Source: Tolypeutes matacus (lineage: Eukaryota; Chordata; Mammalia; Cingulata; Chlamyphoridae). Taken from it: DNA of 64,000 nucleotides. The position numbers and the translations under genes are program-made. The notes below the pieces were generated by a model that was given only the letters and a program-made list of their open reading frames with translations, had not been told where the DNA came from and ran no database searches. The stretch lies in NCBI GenBank assembly GCA_026826555.1, contig JAKSZT010037276.1, positions 2,290,256 to 2,354,255 of the forward strand, read 5' to 3'. Shown one piece after another: positions 24,430-36,500 of the stretch. Numbering within the stretch: position 1 is the first letter of the stretch; each line of letters opens with the position of its first letter.

Positions 24430-25380
24430 ATCAGGCTGAACATGGCCCAGAACCTGAAAAATCTACCATTACTTTCTCAGCAATGGTTTTATTATAGAGG
24501 ACTTCAAATGAGCAGGGCTTTAAATAAATTTTTAACCAGCAGTAGTAAGTCTGAGAAGTGTTCTTAAAATTTTCAAAGCAATGTGTTAGTTGACTTTTAC
24601 CTGTTCAGGTAGCAACCAATCATCTCTAATGCTTCTTTATTTTCCCTCACTGATTGGTCAACTGGACAGGAATTTAATGGGCTTGAAATGCCATGTGACC
24701 AATGGTCACATATGGTTTTGGTCCCCAAAGTTAAAGCCTTTTTCTGGGATGAGCTCTGAGCATCAATGCAGGATGTGACCCAGGGCCTCCTGGGCACCTT
24801 CCACACAGTTGGCAAGACCACCCTTCCCCAGGGCAGGGCTATGTGTGGTGGTCACCTCTCCACAGTTAGGGGATCTATGACAGATCCAAGCAGTGCCCTT
24901 GAGTTCAGGAGATGGAGCTGGGAGCCCAAGGACAAGGATGTGATTAGAGTTTACAGGACAGCATGCTCAAAGGAGAGAGCTGGATGCCATGCAGAGAGCT
25001 ACCCAGGGTTAGAGAAAGTCAGAAAGAGAAAGAGAAACCTCCAGAGCTGTGCAGGGGTCACCCAGTGGGCTTCATCTGAGTGTAGTGCATGAACTGAGCT
25101 ATGCAAGGCCACTCCCAGCAAAGAACAATACCAACTGAAAGGACCAGGCAGAACATTGCTCAGAGCTCATAAAGGAGGGGGAATAGTTCATGTTCTCACT
25201 AGTCAGGGTAGAAAAATCTCATAATTCAGGTGGTATTAGGTAGAGCACTTATAGGCTTGCTTCACTTGAAAATTAATTGGCATAAAATAAATATTGTAAA
25301 TATGAAATATATTTTAAATATATTATAAATATTGTAAAACATATCAAGTCTATCACTTCAAAATGAGTAGAACTAACAGA
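24430..25380 (+). other. Intergenic DNA, no gene seen
   Basis: No repeat boundary or coding motif recognised. The open frame 24766-25092 (108 codons) has low-complexity charged composition and no domain. The 3' side (25240-25380) is AT-rich and leads into L1. Confidence 0.4.
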
Positions 25381-25384
25381 TATA

Positions 25385-27440
25385 TTCAGCAAAATGTCAG
25401 TTTACAAGGTTAAAATGCAAAAATCAGTTGTCTTTCTAAAAACCAAAAGTGAAGTATTGAAATTGATAAAAGAAAATAATTCCGTTATATTAGTATATGA
25501 CAGAATAGAATATTTAGCAATAAATTTAAACAAGAAAGTGAAAGACATGTACACTGATCAATACAAAACCCTTATATAAGAAATTTAAAAAGACTGAAAA
25601 ATGGGAAGAAAACCTTTTTCATGGATAGAAAATTGAATATTGTTAAGATGTTTATGATACCCCAAAGAACTATAGATTTAATGCAAAAACAAGAAATTCA
25701 GCAGCAGTTTTTCAGGAAGGGGAAAATCTTTTCTCAAATCCTGTGAAAATCTAGTAACCCTGAATACACAAATAATTTTGTAACAGAAGAACATAATGGA
25801 CAATGGCACTTCTTTTTTAGTTTTAAACTTTATTTTGTTCATTTATTAATTGAAAATATAAACAAATAAAAACTAATATTTAAACACATATGAATAAATT
25901 TCTCAGTTAAATGTACTGGATACAACAAATTTTTTTTTGAATCAAACAATATGTTACACAATGTATTTGGTTCATAGTAATACAATCATACAGTATTTGT
26001 TCTTTTATGTCTGGCTTGCTTCATAGAACATAATGTCCTTCAGGTTCATCCATGTTGTCATATGCTTTACAACTTCATTTCTACTTAGACTTGCATAATA
26101 TTCCATTGAATGACACAACTTAATTTCAAATTTTACTACAAGCCACAGTCATCAAATGAGTGTGGGTATGGCCTAGAGATAAACAAATAAAACAAAGGAA
26201 AAGAATTGGGCATCCAGGAATTAACCCACACATTCATGGTTCACTGATGGTGGACAAGGGAGGCAGGTATATAAAATGGTAAAATAATTGTCACTTTAAT
26301 CAATGGTATAGGTAAAACCAGATGTCCTCATGCCTCTATCTATACCATAAACAAATATGATCTCAAAATGTTTCAAGGACCTAAACTTTAGTGCTAAAAT
26401 CTGAATACTCCAGAAGAAAACATAGGGAAATCTTTCATAACCTTGAATTTGACAGTGATTTTGCAGAAATGACACCCAAAGCATGAACACGAAAAGCAAA
26501 ATGAGATAAAATGAACTTTGTCAGAATGAAAAACAACTTTTAAAATTCATAGGACATTATCAGGAAATTGAAAAGACATCTTATACAATGGAAGAAATTA
26601 CATCTGATAAGGGAAAAATATCAGGTTTACATAAATCATACTTTCATCTATACAAGAAAAAATTGAAAAATATACTTTAAAATGGGAATTGTGCTTAAAC
26701 AGACATTTCCTCAATGAAGATTTTCAAACAAGCAAGTAAATAGATGCTCAACAGAATAGTCATTAGGGAAATGCCACTCAAAGCTACTGTGAGGCACCAC
26801 TCCACTCTCACTAGTATGACTGTTATTTTTAAAAAGTCATGGAATGGGCCTTGTCCATCATCATCTCCTTGTTTGTTGTCCTGGGTGAGTCCAATGAACT
26901 GGAGAGTAGGTTTTGCAACTCTGCTAAGATTCAGGGCTCAACTGGCACATGGAAAATAACAAGTGTTAAAAGAGATGTGGAGAAAGTGGAACCCTTTCAT
27001 TTTGTTGGTAGTGATGTGCAGCCTTTTGAATATTAGTCTGGATGGACCCCAGAAAATCAAGTATAAAATTAGTATATGAACCAACATTCCTACTTCTAAG
27101 TGTATATTCCCAGAAATTGAAAGCAGGGACTCAAGTAGATATTTATACATCATTGTTCAAGGCAGCATCATTCTCAATAGCCAGAGAACAACCTGTCTAT
27201 CAAGCGGACCATCAATCAGATGAAATGATGAAAAAATATGGTTTATACATACAAAGGAATATTATTCAGTCCATAAATGATAAAGTTATGATATATTGCA
27301 CAACATGAATGAACCTTGAAGACATCATCTTGAGTAAAATAAGACAGAAATGCAAGGATATTTATAATTTCACTTATAGGAAATACCCAGATTAAGCAAA
27401 TTTATGGAGACAGAAAATAGACCATAGTTTGGGTAGAACT
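25385..27440 (+). pseudogene. LINE-1 ORF2 C-terminal fragment, itself interrupted
   Basis: Broken frames code for the post-RT part of ORF2: 'KVKMQKSVVFL' type, 'TDQYKTLI' type, 'DILSKI' type and finally the 'IHSVMKYYSALKR' region. An L1 fragment in the opposite orientation (25810-26108) sits in it. Sequence before and after that insert is continuous L1. More diverged than the 30.7 kb and 40.3 kb copies. It ends where a minus-strand L1 piece begins (27445). Confidence 0.75.
25810..26108 (-). mobile_element. Short 5'-truncated LINE-1 insertion
   Basis: Left edge is a T-run (the tail of a minus-strand insertion). The body matches the 41.40-41.47 kb L1 region ('ATAATGTCCTTCAGGTTCATCC', 'TATTCCATTG'). 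Flanked by AATGGCAC (25802-25809) and AATGACAC (26109-26116), an 8-bp duplication with one mismatch. Confidence 0.72.
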
Positions 27441-27444
27441 GACA

Positions 27445-27595
27445 TCTTAAAAATATTTAATCTTTCAGTCCATGAACATGGAATGTCCTTTCTTTTATTT
27501 TAGTCTTCTTCAGTTTCTTTTAGCCATTTTTTGTAGATCCTTTATGTCCTTGGCTAAGTTTATTCCTAAATATTTGCCTCTTTTACTCACGATTT
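27445..27595 (-). pseudogene. LINE-1 ORF2 fragment, minus strand
   Basis: 'CCATGAACATGGAATGTCC' to 'TAGGAATAAACTTAGCC' (reverse) corresponds to the L1 ORF2 region encoding the LGRINIVKMSI-type segment. Compare 42660-42800 on the same strand. It ends at the LTR that starts near 27596. Confidence 0.7.
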
Positions 27596-28221
27596 TTGTT
27601 ATTGGCTTTTATAAGGGATTTTTATTTGGGGTAAAATCTTACAGTTACAAGTCTCTAAAGAATGCAACTCAATGTTGCTTTCTCGTCAAAGTCTGTTGCC
27701 ACATATTGAAGCAAGATGGTGCCCAATCTCTGTTGTGTCCCTCCTTCCTTCTTCCACTTAAGGCTCTGTGGTTCCAGCTTTTCTGATCTCAGCTGTAGGC
27801 TGGCCTAGGGCTCATTTCTTCCAGGCCTTCTCAGCTGCTGGGCTGCTCTGTTCTCTTCAGCTGCAAACTATCAGGTTAATGGCTCACCTTTCTTCCTGAG
27901 GCTTTAGCTCTTTGAGTCTTTCCTTTATGTCACATGGCAGGACCAAAAGGACCAAGCTCTCTGCTCTGCCATGTATCTTTTGAGCATCTTCTGAGTGAGT
28001 TTACATTTATATAGGCCAAAGGGGGTGAGAACTCAAGCCAAGTTATACCTCACTGACATAGCCCAGTCCAAAGCCCTAAATTGATTTTATCAAGTATATT
28101 TAATCACAGGCCCCTCACTGAATCAATACAATCAAAAGGCATCATACTCAGAGGAACATACAAGTTTACAAATATTAGCTTTCTCTTGTTTGGAATTCAT
28201 AAGTAATATCAAACTGCCAAA
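27596..28221 (-). mobile_element. Solo LTR, family 1 (3' end truncated)
   Basis: Reads as family 1 from 'TTATTGGCTTTTATAAGGGATTTTTATTTGGGGTA' to the right edge GGAATTCATAAGTAATATCAAACTGCC. The 'GTTGCCACATATTGAAGCAAGATGG' block aligns with the other minus-strand copies. The terminal bases near 27596 are missing. Confidence 0.72.
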
Positions 28222-28354
28222 CTGATGATCACCAAATTTGTATGTACCATCCAGGCTCCTTTCTTGAGATACTGGCTCATATATCCAACTTTGTACTGAA
28301 TAGCTCCACTTGGATGGACCTCATATGAATCTCAGTCTTTATAAGTCCAAAATG

Positions 28355-28425
28355 AAGATTCTTGATCCTCATTTCCAACCACAATCCTCTTGCAGTCAAA
28401 TGCTCTACCACTGAGCTACAACCTC
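28355..28425 (-). pseudogene. tRNA-Cys(GCA) pseudogene
   Basis: Reverse complement of 28391-28418 gives TAGCTCAGTGGTAGAGCATT then TGACTGCA. This 28-base stretch matches the D arm and anticodon arm of mammalian tRNA-Cys with GCA anticodon, allowing for the pol III A-box. The T arm side is decayed (GGTTGGAAAT in place of GGTTCAAATCC), and the acceptor stem is not paired. It is therefore a pseudogene or tRNA-derived fragment and not a working tRNA. Confidence 0.72.
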
Positions 28426-28649
28426 ATCAACAATCCTCCTGACTCTCAATTAATGGCAACTATTCTTTTAGATACTCAGACTAAACACCTCAACACCACA
28501 TATCCAAAACATCATCAAAGCACGTCCTTTAAAGGTTCCTTCTAGAATATAAAAACATAATGTCACATCCATCAGTAACTCCAGGTCTAACCCACCAGTA
28601 TATTTCATTTAGACTGTTGTAATAACATCATAACGATCTCCTCAATGAA

Positions 28650-28776
28650 AAAAGTTCTTCCATTGGTAGAATTACAATAATTCTAAACTAGAATAACAGT
28701 AAGTCTACTCTAGTCCATTGTTCATCCCCCAATGCTGATGCCCACTCCATCTCTAATTGAGAGAGAGTTTAGATCC
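28650..28776 (-). repeat. L1 3' UTR module 2 fragment
   Basis: 'AATGAAAAAAGTTCTTCCATTG', 'AAGTCTACTCTAGTCCATT' and 'CTCTAATTGAGAG' match the copy at 29370-29510 in the same orientation. Ends exactly where the next LTR begins. Confidence 0.7.
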
Positions 28777-28968
28777 TGTATTAGTCAACCAAAGGGGTGC
28801 TCATGCAAAATACCAGAAATTTACTGGGTTTTATAAAGGGTATTTATTTGGGGTAGAAGCTTACAATTACTAGGCCATGAAGTGTAAGTTACTTCCCTCA
28901 CCAAAATCTCTTTCCAAGTGTGGGAGCAAGTTGCCTCTTGACATCTGTAAGAGTTCAGGCTTCTGATT
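28777..28968 (-). mobile_element. LTR fragment, family 1
   Basis: Starts TGTATTAGTCAACCAAAGG, then 'AATACCAGAAATTTACTGGG', 'TTTGGGGTAGAAGCTTACA' and 'AGTTACTTCCCTCACC'. Cut off after about 190 bases by a T-rich tail belonging to an L1 in the same orientation. Confidence 0.75.
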
Positions 28969-28974
28969 TTTTTA

Positions 28975-30720
28975 TAGCTATTTTTTAATATACTTTTTAT
29001 TCTTTAGTTTTAAAAGAAACTTTGATTACATAAATGTTACACAAAAATTATAGGGGATTCCCATATGCCCCAATCCGTACCCCTCCCATATTTTCCCACA
29101 ACAACAATATCATTCATTAGTGTGGTACATTTGCCACAATTGATGAACATATCTTGGAACATTGCTACTTAGTGTGGATTACAGTTTACATTGCAGTTTA
29201 CACTCCCTTCTGCACATTTTTGCAACTTATTACAAGATATACAATCGCCTGTATCTGTCATTACAGTGCCATTCAGGATAAATCCCAAGTCCCAATAATG
29301 ACTGCAAATTACACTTATTTTTCCTTCTCCATCCCCTCACAACCTCCAGTGGCCACTGCCTCCACATCCATGATAAAAGTTTTTCCATTGCTAGGATGAC
29401 AAGTTTACAGTAGAACAACTATAAGTCTACTCTAGTGTATCATCCATTCCCTAATCTGAGATTTCTGGGATAGTGATCTCCACTCTGCCTCTAATTGAGA
29501 GGGGGCTTAGATCCCATGGGGCTGATGGATGGGGCTTTCTTGCTTGCAGTTGCAGACTCTCTCTGTTACTTGAAAAGTTCATTGTCAATCATCATCTCCT
29601 TATAAGTTGTCCTGATGAGTCCAGTGAACTAGAGACTAAGTTTTGCAAGACTGTTGGGATTCAGGACTCAACTGGCACATGGGATGCCAAAGATTTAAGT
29701 CTCTTGGACATAGACCTATCAACTGAATAACTAACTATAGGTTCAAATGGAGGGACAGAAGAACTATGAGTAGGGAAAACACAACTGAGTTCAACTCTAT
29801 CGCATGGCGGAGCATAAATTCCAAAGTAGGGCCCACTGGCCAGGCATCAATCTCCTGAATGTTCTTCCTTGCCTACAGTGTCTGGAATGTCTCCAGAGTC
29901 CTCAGTTGTCCTGCTAATTGATGTAATATTAACTTTGGCATACAATGAATTCCTGCAGACATGTGCATAAGCATAACCTCTTGAAATGACCTCCCAACAT
30001 ACTCTTAAGTCTCTAAGCCATATAAACTCATTTGTCTTTTCCCTTTCCCCCTTTTGGTCAAGGTCTTTTCCAGTTGCATTGCTAGTTGGCCCTTGGTCAT
30101 CATCCCTTGGTGCCAGGGAGGCTCATCCCTGGGAGTCATGTCCCATGCTGAAGGGATGGTAATGCATTAATATGCCCAGTTTGGTATAGAGAGAGCCTGT
30201 GTTTAAGCAACAAGGAGGGTCTCAGGTGGTAATACTTAGGCATGCTATAATTCTGTGCTAAGTTTCCATTTCAAAAGTAACGTTTCATAAGTACAATCAT
30301 AACAATGAAGGGTCCGTCAATTGTCCATCCTCAATCAGTACTCACTGCCCCACTACTCAGGGGATTCTTCCTGTCCTATTAGAGAATGTGACAGAGTGCT
30401 CCAGGGTGGGAATTTGATATTCTTTTGGTTATTGTGTGAATCTCCACCCACTGTGATGATCCCCCATGAACACATTCATATACCTTATAGGCAGGCCCCA
30501 GGTGAACCTCCTCCCATCCATCCCCCATCTCTGACACCCCACACTAATGACCCAACCCTGCCACAGTTGTAACCCTTCTGTGATCCAAACCTTCTTCAAA
30601 ATTTAAGCTAAAAAAATACCCAAATACAATTAATAGGAAAATTATAATTTAAAAAATAATGAATGAAATACAAAAATATTTTTTAAAATTTTGAGATAAT
30701 AAAACATAAAAAGTAGAGGA
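28975..30720 (-). mobile_element. LINE-1 3' UTR module 2, minus strand
   Basis: Reverse complement of module 2 over nearly its whole length. It carries 'GTGTAAACTGCAATGTAAAC', 'AAATGAGTTTATATGG' and 'CATGGGACATGACTCCC'-equivalents in order, with the T-rich tail at 28975-29000 and the spacer AT-rich at 30600-30720. No module 1 or ORF2 attached, so the insertion is 5' truncated. The open frame 30321-30572 lies inside it. Confidence 0.78.
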
Positions 30721-31324
30721 TAAGAACAGGCTAGATGGCATCAGTTTAAGTGGGCGCTCAATGTATCTCACAATAGATGGCCGATTGGGTCAGGATTCTG
30801 CCTGAGTGAGTTGTTCTGGGAGCCCATGGAGTGGGACCCTTTGGGGCATTGATCTTGAGGGAGCTGGACAGGGAGATAGATTGTTCAAGATAAAACCAAG
30901 ACTTTTTAGCCCCATGTCTGGAAATCACAGATGGCTAAGCCCCACCCTCAGGACAAAGAACCAGGGTGATCCCTGAATCCTGCTAAATACCCAGAAAGAG
31001 AGCATTCTCTGAGAGTGCAAGGGTTCTGGCAAGGGGGATGAGGGGAATCCCTTCCTGTGGGTTTGGCTGGCTAGATCCCCTTTGAGCCTGTTTAGGGTCC
31101 CCTGGGAGGAGGGCGTGTTTTAGAAGGGGGTTAAGAATCATTTCTGCACAGTGAACTCAGTCATCAGGGTCGCACTTGAATTTCAAAAGGGAATTCAACC
31201 TGACCAGGGGACAGGAGGGGTGTCTACTCACACAGCCTACTGAATCCTGCTGCCCTACTAGAGTCAAACCTGCCTGGGGCAAAGTGACTGAATATCTTTC
31301 TGAAGAGCTTACTGACCCAATTAG

Positions 31325-31390
31325 AAAGGCAGCTCAGTGGACAAGTTTCTATCTTGAATAAATGAGGTCCCTAGTTCAATTCATGGCTCC
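31325..31390 (+). pseudogene. Degraded tRNA-like segment
   Basis: 'AAAGGCAGCTCAGTGGACAAG' resembles a pol III A box and D arm, and 'GGTCCCTAGTTCAATTC' about 35 bases later resembles a B box and T arm, which fits a tRNA or tRNA-derived SINE head. Anticodon arm is unpaired and unassignable. Low certainty. Confidence 0.32.
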
Positions 31391-32200
31391 TCTAAGAGTA
31401 GCAATCTACTGGTATATCTAACTTCCAGCTGATACTTTAGGATAGGGAAAACATAGATATTATTTTTGTACTAGCTTCTTTTGGGTCCCTTATTTTTCCA
31501 AAAAAAAAATTTTTTTTTAACTTAGATTACTCTCTAAAACATGCCTCAAAACCTGCAGAGAGAAGCCTGCAGGGTAATTGATTGATGAACACAAGCAGCC
31601 TGAGAAGCATTTGAAGGGCCCAAGAAGGAATGCTGTTCTTCCTTAGCTTTGTTTGACTCCTTGCTTGTGTGTCTGTTTTTTGTTTGTTTGTTTTTTGTTT
31701 TTTTCTCTTTTTTCCCTTTTTTCTTCTTTCTTTCATCCCCTCCCCCCTTTTTTTAAAATTAGGGGCTGCTAGCTTGTTTATTCTTTGATGTGCTTCTTCT
31801 TCCTTGATTTCCCATTTTCTGTGTATACTTATTTTGCCTACCAATGCTATCTCTTTCCCTTCACACACCTTTATATCATGTGCTTTCTCTTGTGGTTCTT
31901 ACATTCCACTTTTCTTTATTTAGTCCTCAGCTTTTCTGGTTTCAATTTCTATCTTGTCTATTCTGTTTACTTTTAAAAAAAATATCATTTTTCTTTCTGC
32001 CTTTTCTTTTTCTTTCTTTCATCATCATTCTAGCCTTTTAAATCATTCTAAATATTTTTCTTTATTCAGTTTCCCATTTCATTGTTAGTACTCCATTTTT
32101 TAATTCCTATTACTCTGCACTGCTTACATGAGATAAATATTCATTTTAATAAGTCTTATTGGCCCCTCTTCTAACTTTTACAATTATTAATACTATTATT

Positions 32201-32234
32201 CTTTTTCTTTCTTTCTTTCTTTCNNNNNNNNNNT

Positions 32235-32302
<68 letters not shown>

Positions 32303-32305
32303 TTT
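32201..32305 (+). repeat. (TTTC)n microsatellite
   Basis: About 25 tandem TTTC units interrupted by a 10-N assembly gap (32224-32233). True length is unknown. It produces long but meaningless frames of Lys/Arg/Glu on the - strand and Phe/Leu/Ser on the + strand. Confidence 0.97.
32224..32233. other. Assembly gap (10 N)
   Basis: Ten N characters inside the TTTC tract, consistent with an assembler stopping in a simple repeat. The number 10 is probably a placeholder. Confidence 0.99.
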
Positions 32306-32529
32306 ACCTCTTTTGCTTTCTTTTTTTCCTTCAAGGGAAGTTAGATAAAGCAAGGAAATAGAACAAGAAGAACAAAGTGTCAAAAGGAAAATTAACACAA
32401 ATACAAAACTGGCAGCAAAATAAAACTCTAGAGAAGAAAGAGAAGCTAATGAACTGACTAAGCCCATAAAAATAAAAAGATGACTAGAGGGCAAAATAAA
32501 TTACAAACCATACTAAGAAACAGGAAGAC

Positions 32530-33482
32530 ATGGATCAGTCTAATGAACAAACTAAAAACCAGGACGAGATACAGAAGATGGAACAACTAATCAAAGCTGT
32601 CCAAAGAAATATCTTGGTCCAACTTAATGAAGTGAAGGAAGAGATTAAGGATATTAAGAAGACACTAGGAGAACATACTGAAGAAATTGTAAACATACAT
32701 AAAAGATAACAGATATGATGGTGATTTATGGCACAATCCAAGAAATCAAAAAGACACTGGAATCACATAACAGCAGATTTGATAAGGTAGAAGAAAGAAT
32801 TAGTGATAAGGAGGACAGGACATCTAAAATCAAACATATAGAAGAACAGACAGATAAAAAGATAGAAAAAAATCCAGCAGGGATTTAGGGATTTAAACTA
32901 AAACACAAAACACACAAACATATGTATTATAGGCATCCCAGAGGGAGAAGAGAAGGGAAAGGGAACATAAGGAAGGCTAAAGGAAATAATGACTAAAAAT
33001 TTCTCAACTCTACTGCAAGAGATGTACGTTCATGTCCGGGAAGACAGCACACCCCAAAAAGTATAAATGCCAACAGGTGTACTACTAGACATATACTTGT
33101 CAAAATGTCCAATGCTCAAGACAAAAAGAAGATACTCACGGCAGCAGGAGAAAAGTGAACCATCACATCCAAGGGAAGGTCAATAAGAATAAGCACAGAT
33201 TTCTCATCTGAAACTATGGAGGCAAGAAGGCAGTGGTATGAAATAGTCAAGGTAATCAAAGAAAAAAACTTCCAGCCACGAATTGCCTATCCAGCAAAGC
33301 TGGCATTCAAAAATGATGGAGAGTTCCAAATATTCATAAATAAACAGAAATTAAGAGAGTATGCCAATAAGAAACCTGCAATTCCAGAAATGTTAAAGAA
33401 AGTTCTGCAAGTTGAAAGGAAAAAAACAGGAGAGAGAGAGTTAGAGGAGAGTGTAAGAACTAAAAAGACAAAAAGAAAATAA
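32530..33482 (+). pseudogene. LINE-1 ORF1 (RNA-binding chaperone), broken
   Basis: ATG at 32530 opens a coiled-coil-like frame (heptad-friendly, 'EIQKMEQLIKAVQ', 'EEIKDIKKTLGEHTEEI') that stops at codon 60 (TAA, 32707-32709). The coiled coil continues in other frames to about 32880. The C-terminal RNA-binding part survives at 33216-33482 as 'MEARRQWYEIVKVIKEKNFQPRI' type sequence, ending KKTKRK and a stop. ORF1p normally forms trimers that coat L1 RNA in the ribonucleoprotein. The early stop and frameshifts make this copy dead. It is followed 34 bases later by ORF2, the usual L1 spacing. Confidence 0.85.
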
Positions 33483-33516
33483 AACGACATACGACATACA
33501 TAAACCCAAAGAAAAT

Positions 33517-36500
33517 ATGGCTGATGTAAGAAATTCCTTGAGAGTAATAACATTGAATGTTAATGTATTAAACACACCCATCAAGAGACACAGATTGGCA
33601 GAGTGGATAATGAATTATGACCCATCTATATGTTATCTACAAGAAACCCACCTTAGACCCAGGGATTCAAGGAGACTGAAAGTGAAAGGCAGAGAAACAA
33701 TTTTACAAGCAAACAATAACCAAAAAGGATGGGAGTAGTTTTACTAATATCAGACAAAATAGTTTAAGTGTAAAACTATTATAAGAGACAAAGATAGATA
33801 CTATATATTAGTAAAAGGGGTAATCTTTCAAGAAGAAAGAACAATCATAAACATTTATGCACCTAATCAGAGTGCCTCAAAATACATGAGGCAAACACTG
33901 GAAAGTCTAAGTAGAGAAATAGATGCCTCTACAATTAAAGTGTGGGACTTTAATACACCATTATCACCATTAGAAATAAAATCTCAACAGAGAATCAATA
34001 AAGAAACAAAAACTATGAATAATACATTAGAGGATCTGTACCTAATAGACACATACAGAACGCTACACTCAAATACAGTGGATATACATTCTTTACAAGT
34101 GCACATGGATCACACTCCAAGATAGACCACATGCAGGATCACAGAACAACTCTCATTGAATTTAAAAAAAAAATTGAGATTATACAAAGTAAGTTCTCTG
34201 ATCACATGGGAACAAAATTTGAAATCAGTAAGGGCCATAAAACCAGATTAGGCACAAAGCTATGGAAGTGAAAAAACACACTCTTAGAAAAACAGTGGGT
34301 CAAGGAGGAAATCTCAAAAGAAATCAGTAACTACTGGGAAAGGAATTAAAACTACAACACAACATGTCAAAACCTATGGGATACAGCAAAAGATGTACTG
34401 AGAGGGAAATTCATAGCCATAAATGCATATATCAAAAATGGAGAAAGAGCTAAAATTGAATACCTGACTGCATACCTGGAGGAATGTGAAAAGCAACAGC
34501 ACACTAACCACAAAGGAAGTAGAAAGAAGGAAATAACAAAGGTTAGAGCAGAACTAAATGAAATAGAAAATAAGAAAGCACTAGAAAAAATAAAACCAAA
34601 ATCTGGTTCTTCGAGAATATGAATAAAATGGACAAACCCTTAGCCAGACTAACAAAAATGAAAAGAGAGCAGATGCAAATACACAAAATAAGAAATGAGG
34701 ATGGGGATATCACCACTGACAACACAGAAATAGGGACTATCATAAGAGGATATTTGAGAAATTATATGCCAACAAAGATGATAATTTAGAGGAAATGGAC
34801 AAATTCCTAGAAACTCACAACCAGCCTACATTGACAGAAAACGAAATTCTTGAACTGAACAGTCCAATTACAAGTAAAGAAGATAGAGTCAGTCATTAAA
34901 AATTTCCCAACAAAGAAGAGCCCAGGGCCAGATGGCTTCACAGGTGAATTCTACCAAGCATTCTGGAAAGAACTAAAACCAATCCTTCTTAAGCTCTTCC
35001 AAAAAATAGAAGTGGAGGGAACATTGCCTAACTCATTCTATGATACCAACATTACCCTAATACCAAAGCCTAACAAAGATGCCACAAGAAAGGAAAATCA
35101 CAGACCAATCTCTCTAATGAAACTAGATGCTAAAATCCTCAAAAAAATACTTGATAATCACATTCCACAATGTATCAAATGAATTATACCCCATGACCAA
35201 TGGGTTTCATCCCAGGTAAGCAAGGTTAGTTCAACATAAGAAACTCAATCAATGTACTACACCACATAAACAGATTGAAAGGAAAACAATCACATGATCA
35301 TCTCTATAAATGCGAAAAAAGCATTCGACAAAATGCAACAACTTTTCCTGTTAAAACACTGCAAAAGATTGAAAGAGAAGGAAACTTTCTGAACATGATA
35401 AAGGGTATATATGAAAAACCCACAGCTAACATCACCTTCAAAAGTGAAATCCTAAAAGCTTTCCCTCTAAGATGGGAAAAAAAGACCAGGATGCCCACTA
35501 TCACTGATCCTATTTAACATTGTGTTTGAAGTACTTGCTTGAGCCATAAGGTAAGAAAAAGATATAAAATTCAACCAAATTGGAAAAGAAGTAAAAATTG
35601 CACTATTTGCAGACGATATGATCCTATACATAGAAATCCCTGAGAAATCTACAATAAAGCTTCTAGGATTTATAAATGAGTTCAGTAAAGTTTCAGGCTT
35701 TAAGTTCAATGCTCAAAAATCAGTAGCATTTCTGTATCTCAACAACAAGCAATCTGAGGAGGAAATCTGAAAAAACAAACAAACATACCATTTACAATAG
35801 TAACTAAAAGAATAAAATACCTAGGAATAAATTTAACTAAAGATGTAAAGGAATTATATATAGAAAACTACACAATGTTAAAGGAAATGAAAGAAGACTT
35901 AAATAAATGGAAAAATATTCCCTGTCATGGATAGGAAGACTAAACATCATTAAAATGTCTATCTTACATAACTAATCTTCAGATTTAATGCAATCCCAAT
36001 AAAAATCCACACAGCATTTTTTAATGAAATGGGAAAACTAACTACAAAATATATTTGAAATGGTAAGAGGCTCCAAATCACCAAAGACAATTGAAAAAGG
36101 AAAATGAAATTGGAGGAATCACACTATCTGACTAAAACATACTATAAAGCTGTAGTGGTCAAAACTACATGGTATTGGCACAAGGATAGAGATACTGACC
36201 AATGGAACCAAATTGAGAGTACTGATATAGATCCTCTCATATACAGTCATCTGATATTTGACAAGTCCACCAAGCCCACTCAGTTGGGAGAGAATAGCCT
36301 CTTCAACAAATGGTGCTTGGAGAACTGGATATCCATATCCAAAAGAATGTGAGAGGAACAGCATCTCACACCTTATACAAAAATCAACTCAAGATGGATC
36401 AAAGATCTAAATATAAGGGCCAAGAACATAAAGACCTTGGAAGATAATGTTGGGAATCATCTACAGGACCTTGTAATAGGAAAATTGCTTCATGAACTTC

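Larger units (their letters stand above)
30725..32529 (+). promoter_or_regulatory. Candidate LINE-1 5' UTR
   Basis: GC-richer stretch (30730-31300), then a pyrimidine-rich stretch (31660-32030) and the TTTC microsatellite, leading directly into the ORF1 start. An L1 5' UTR carries an internal pol II promoter by family knowledge. No match to a specific promoter element was verified. Contains a tRNA-like segment at 31325-31390. Confidence 0.42.

Noticed and set aside
32146..32494. Long Lys/Arg/Glu and Phe/Leu/Ser frames.
   Set aside because: They are translations of the TTTC/GAAA microsatellite and contain N-derived X residues.
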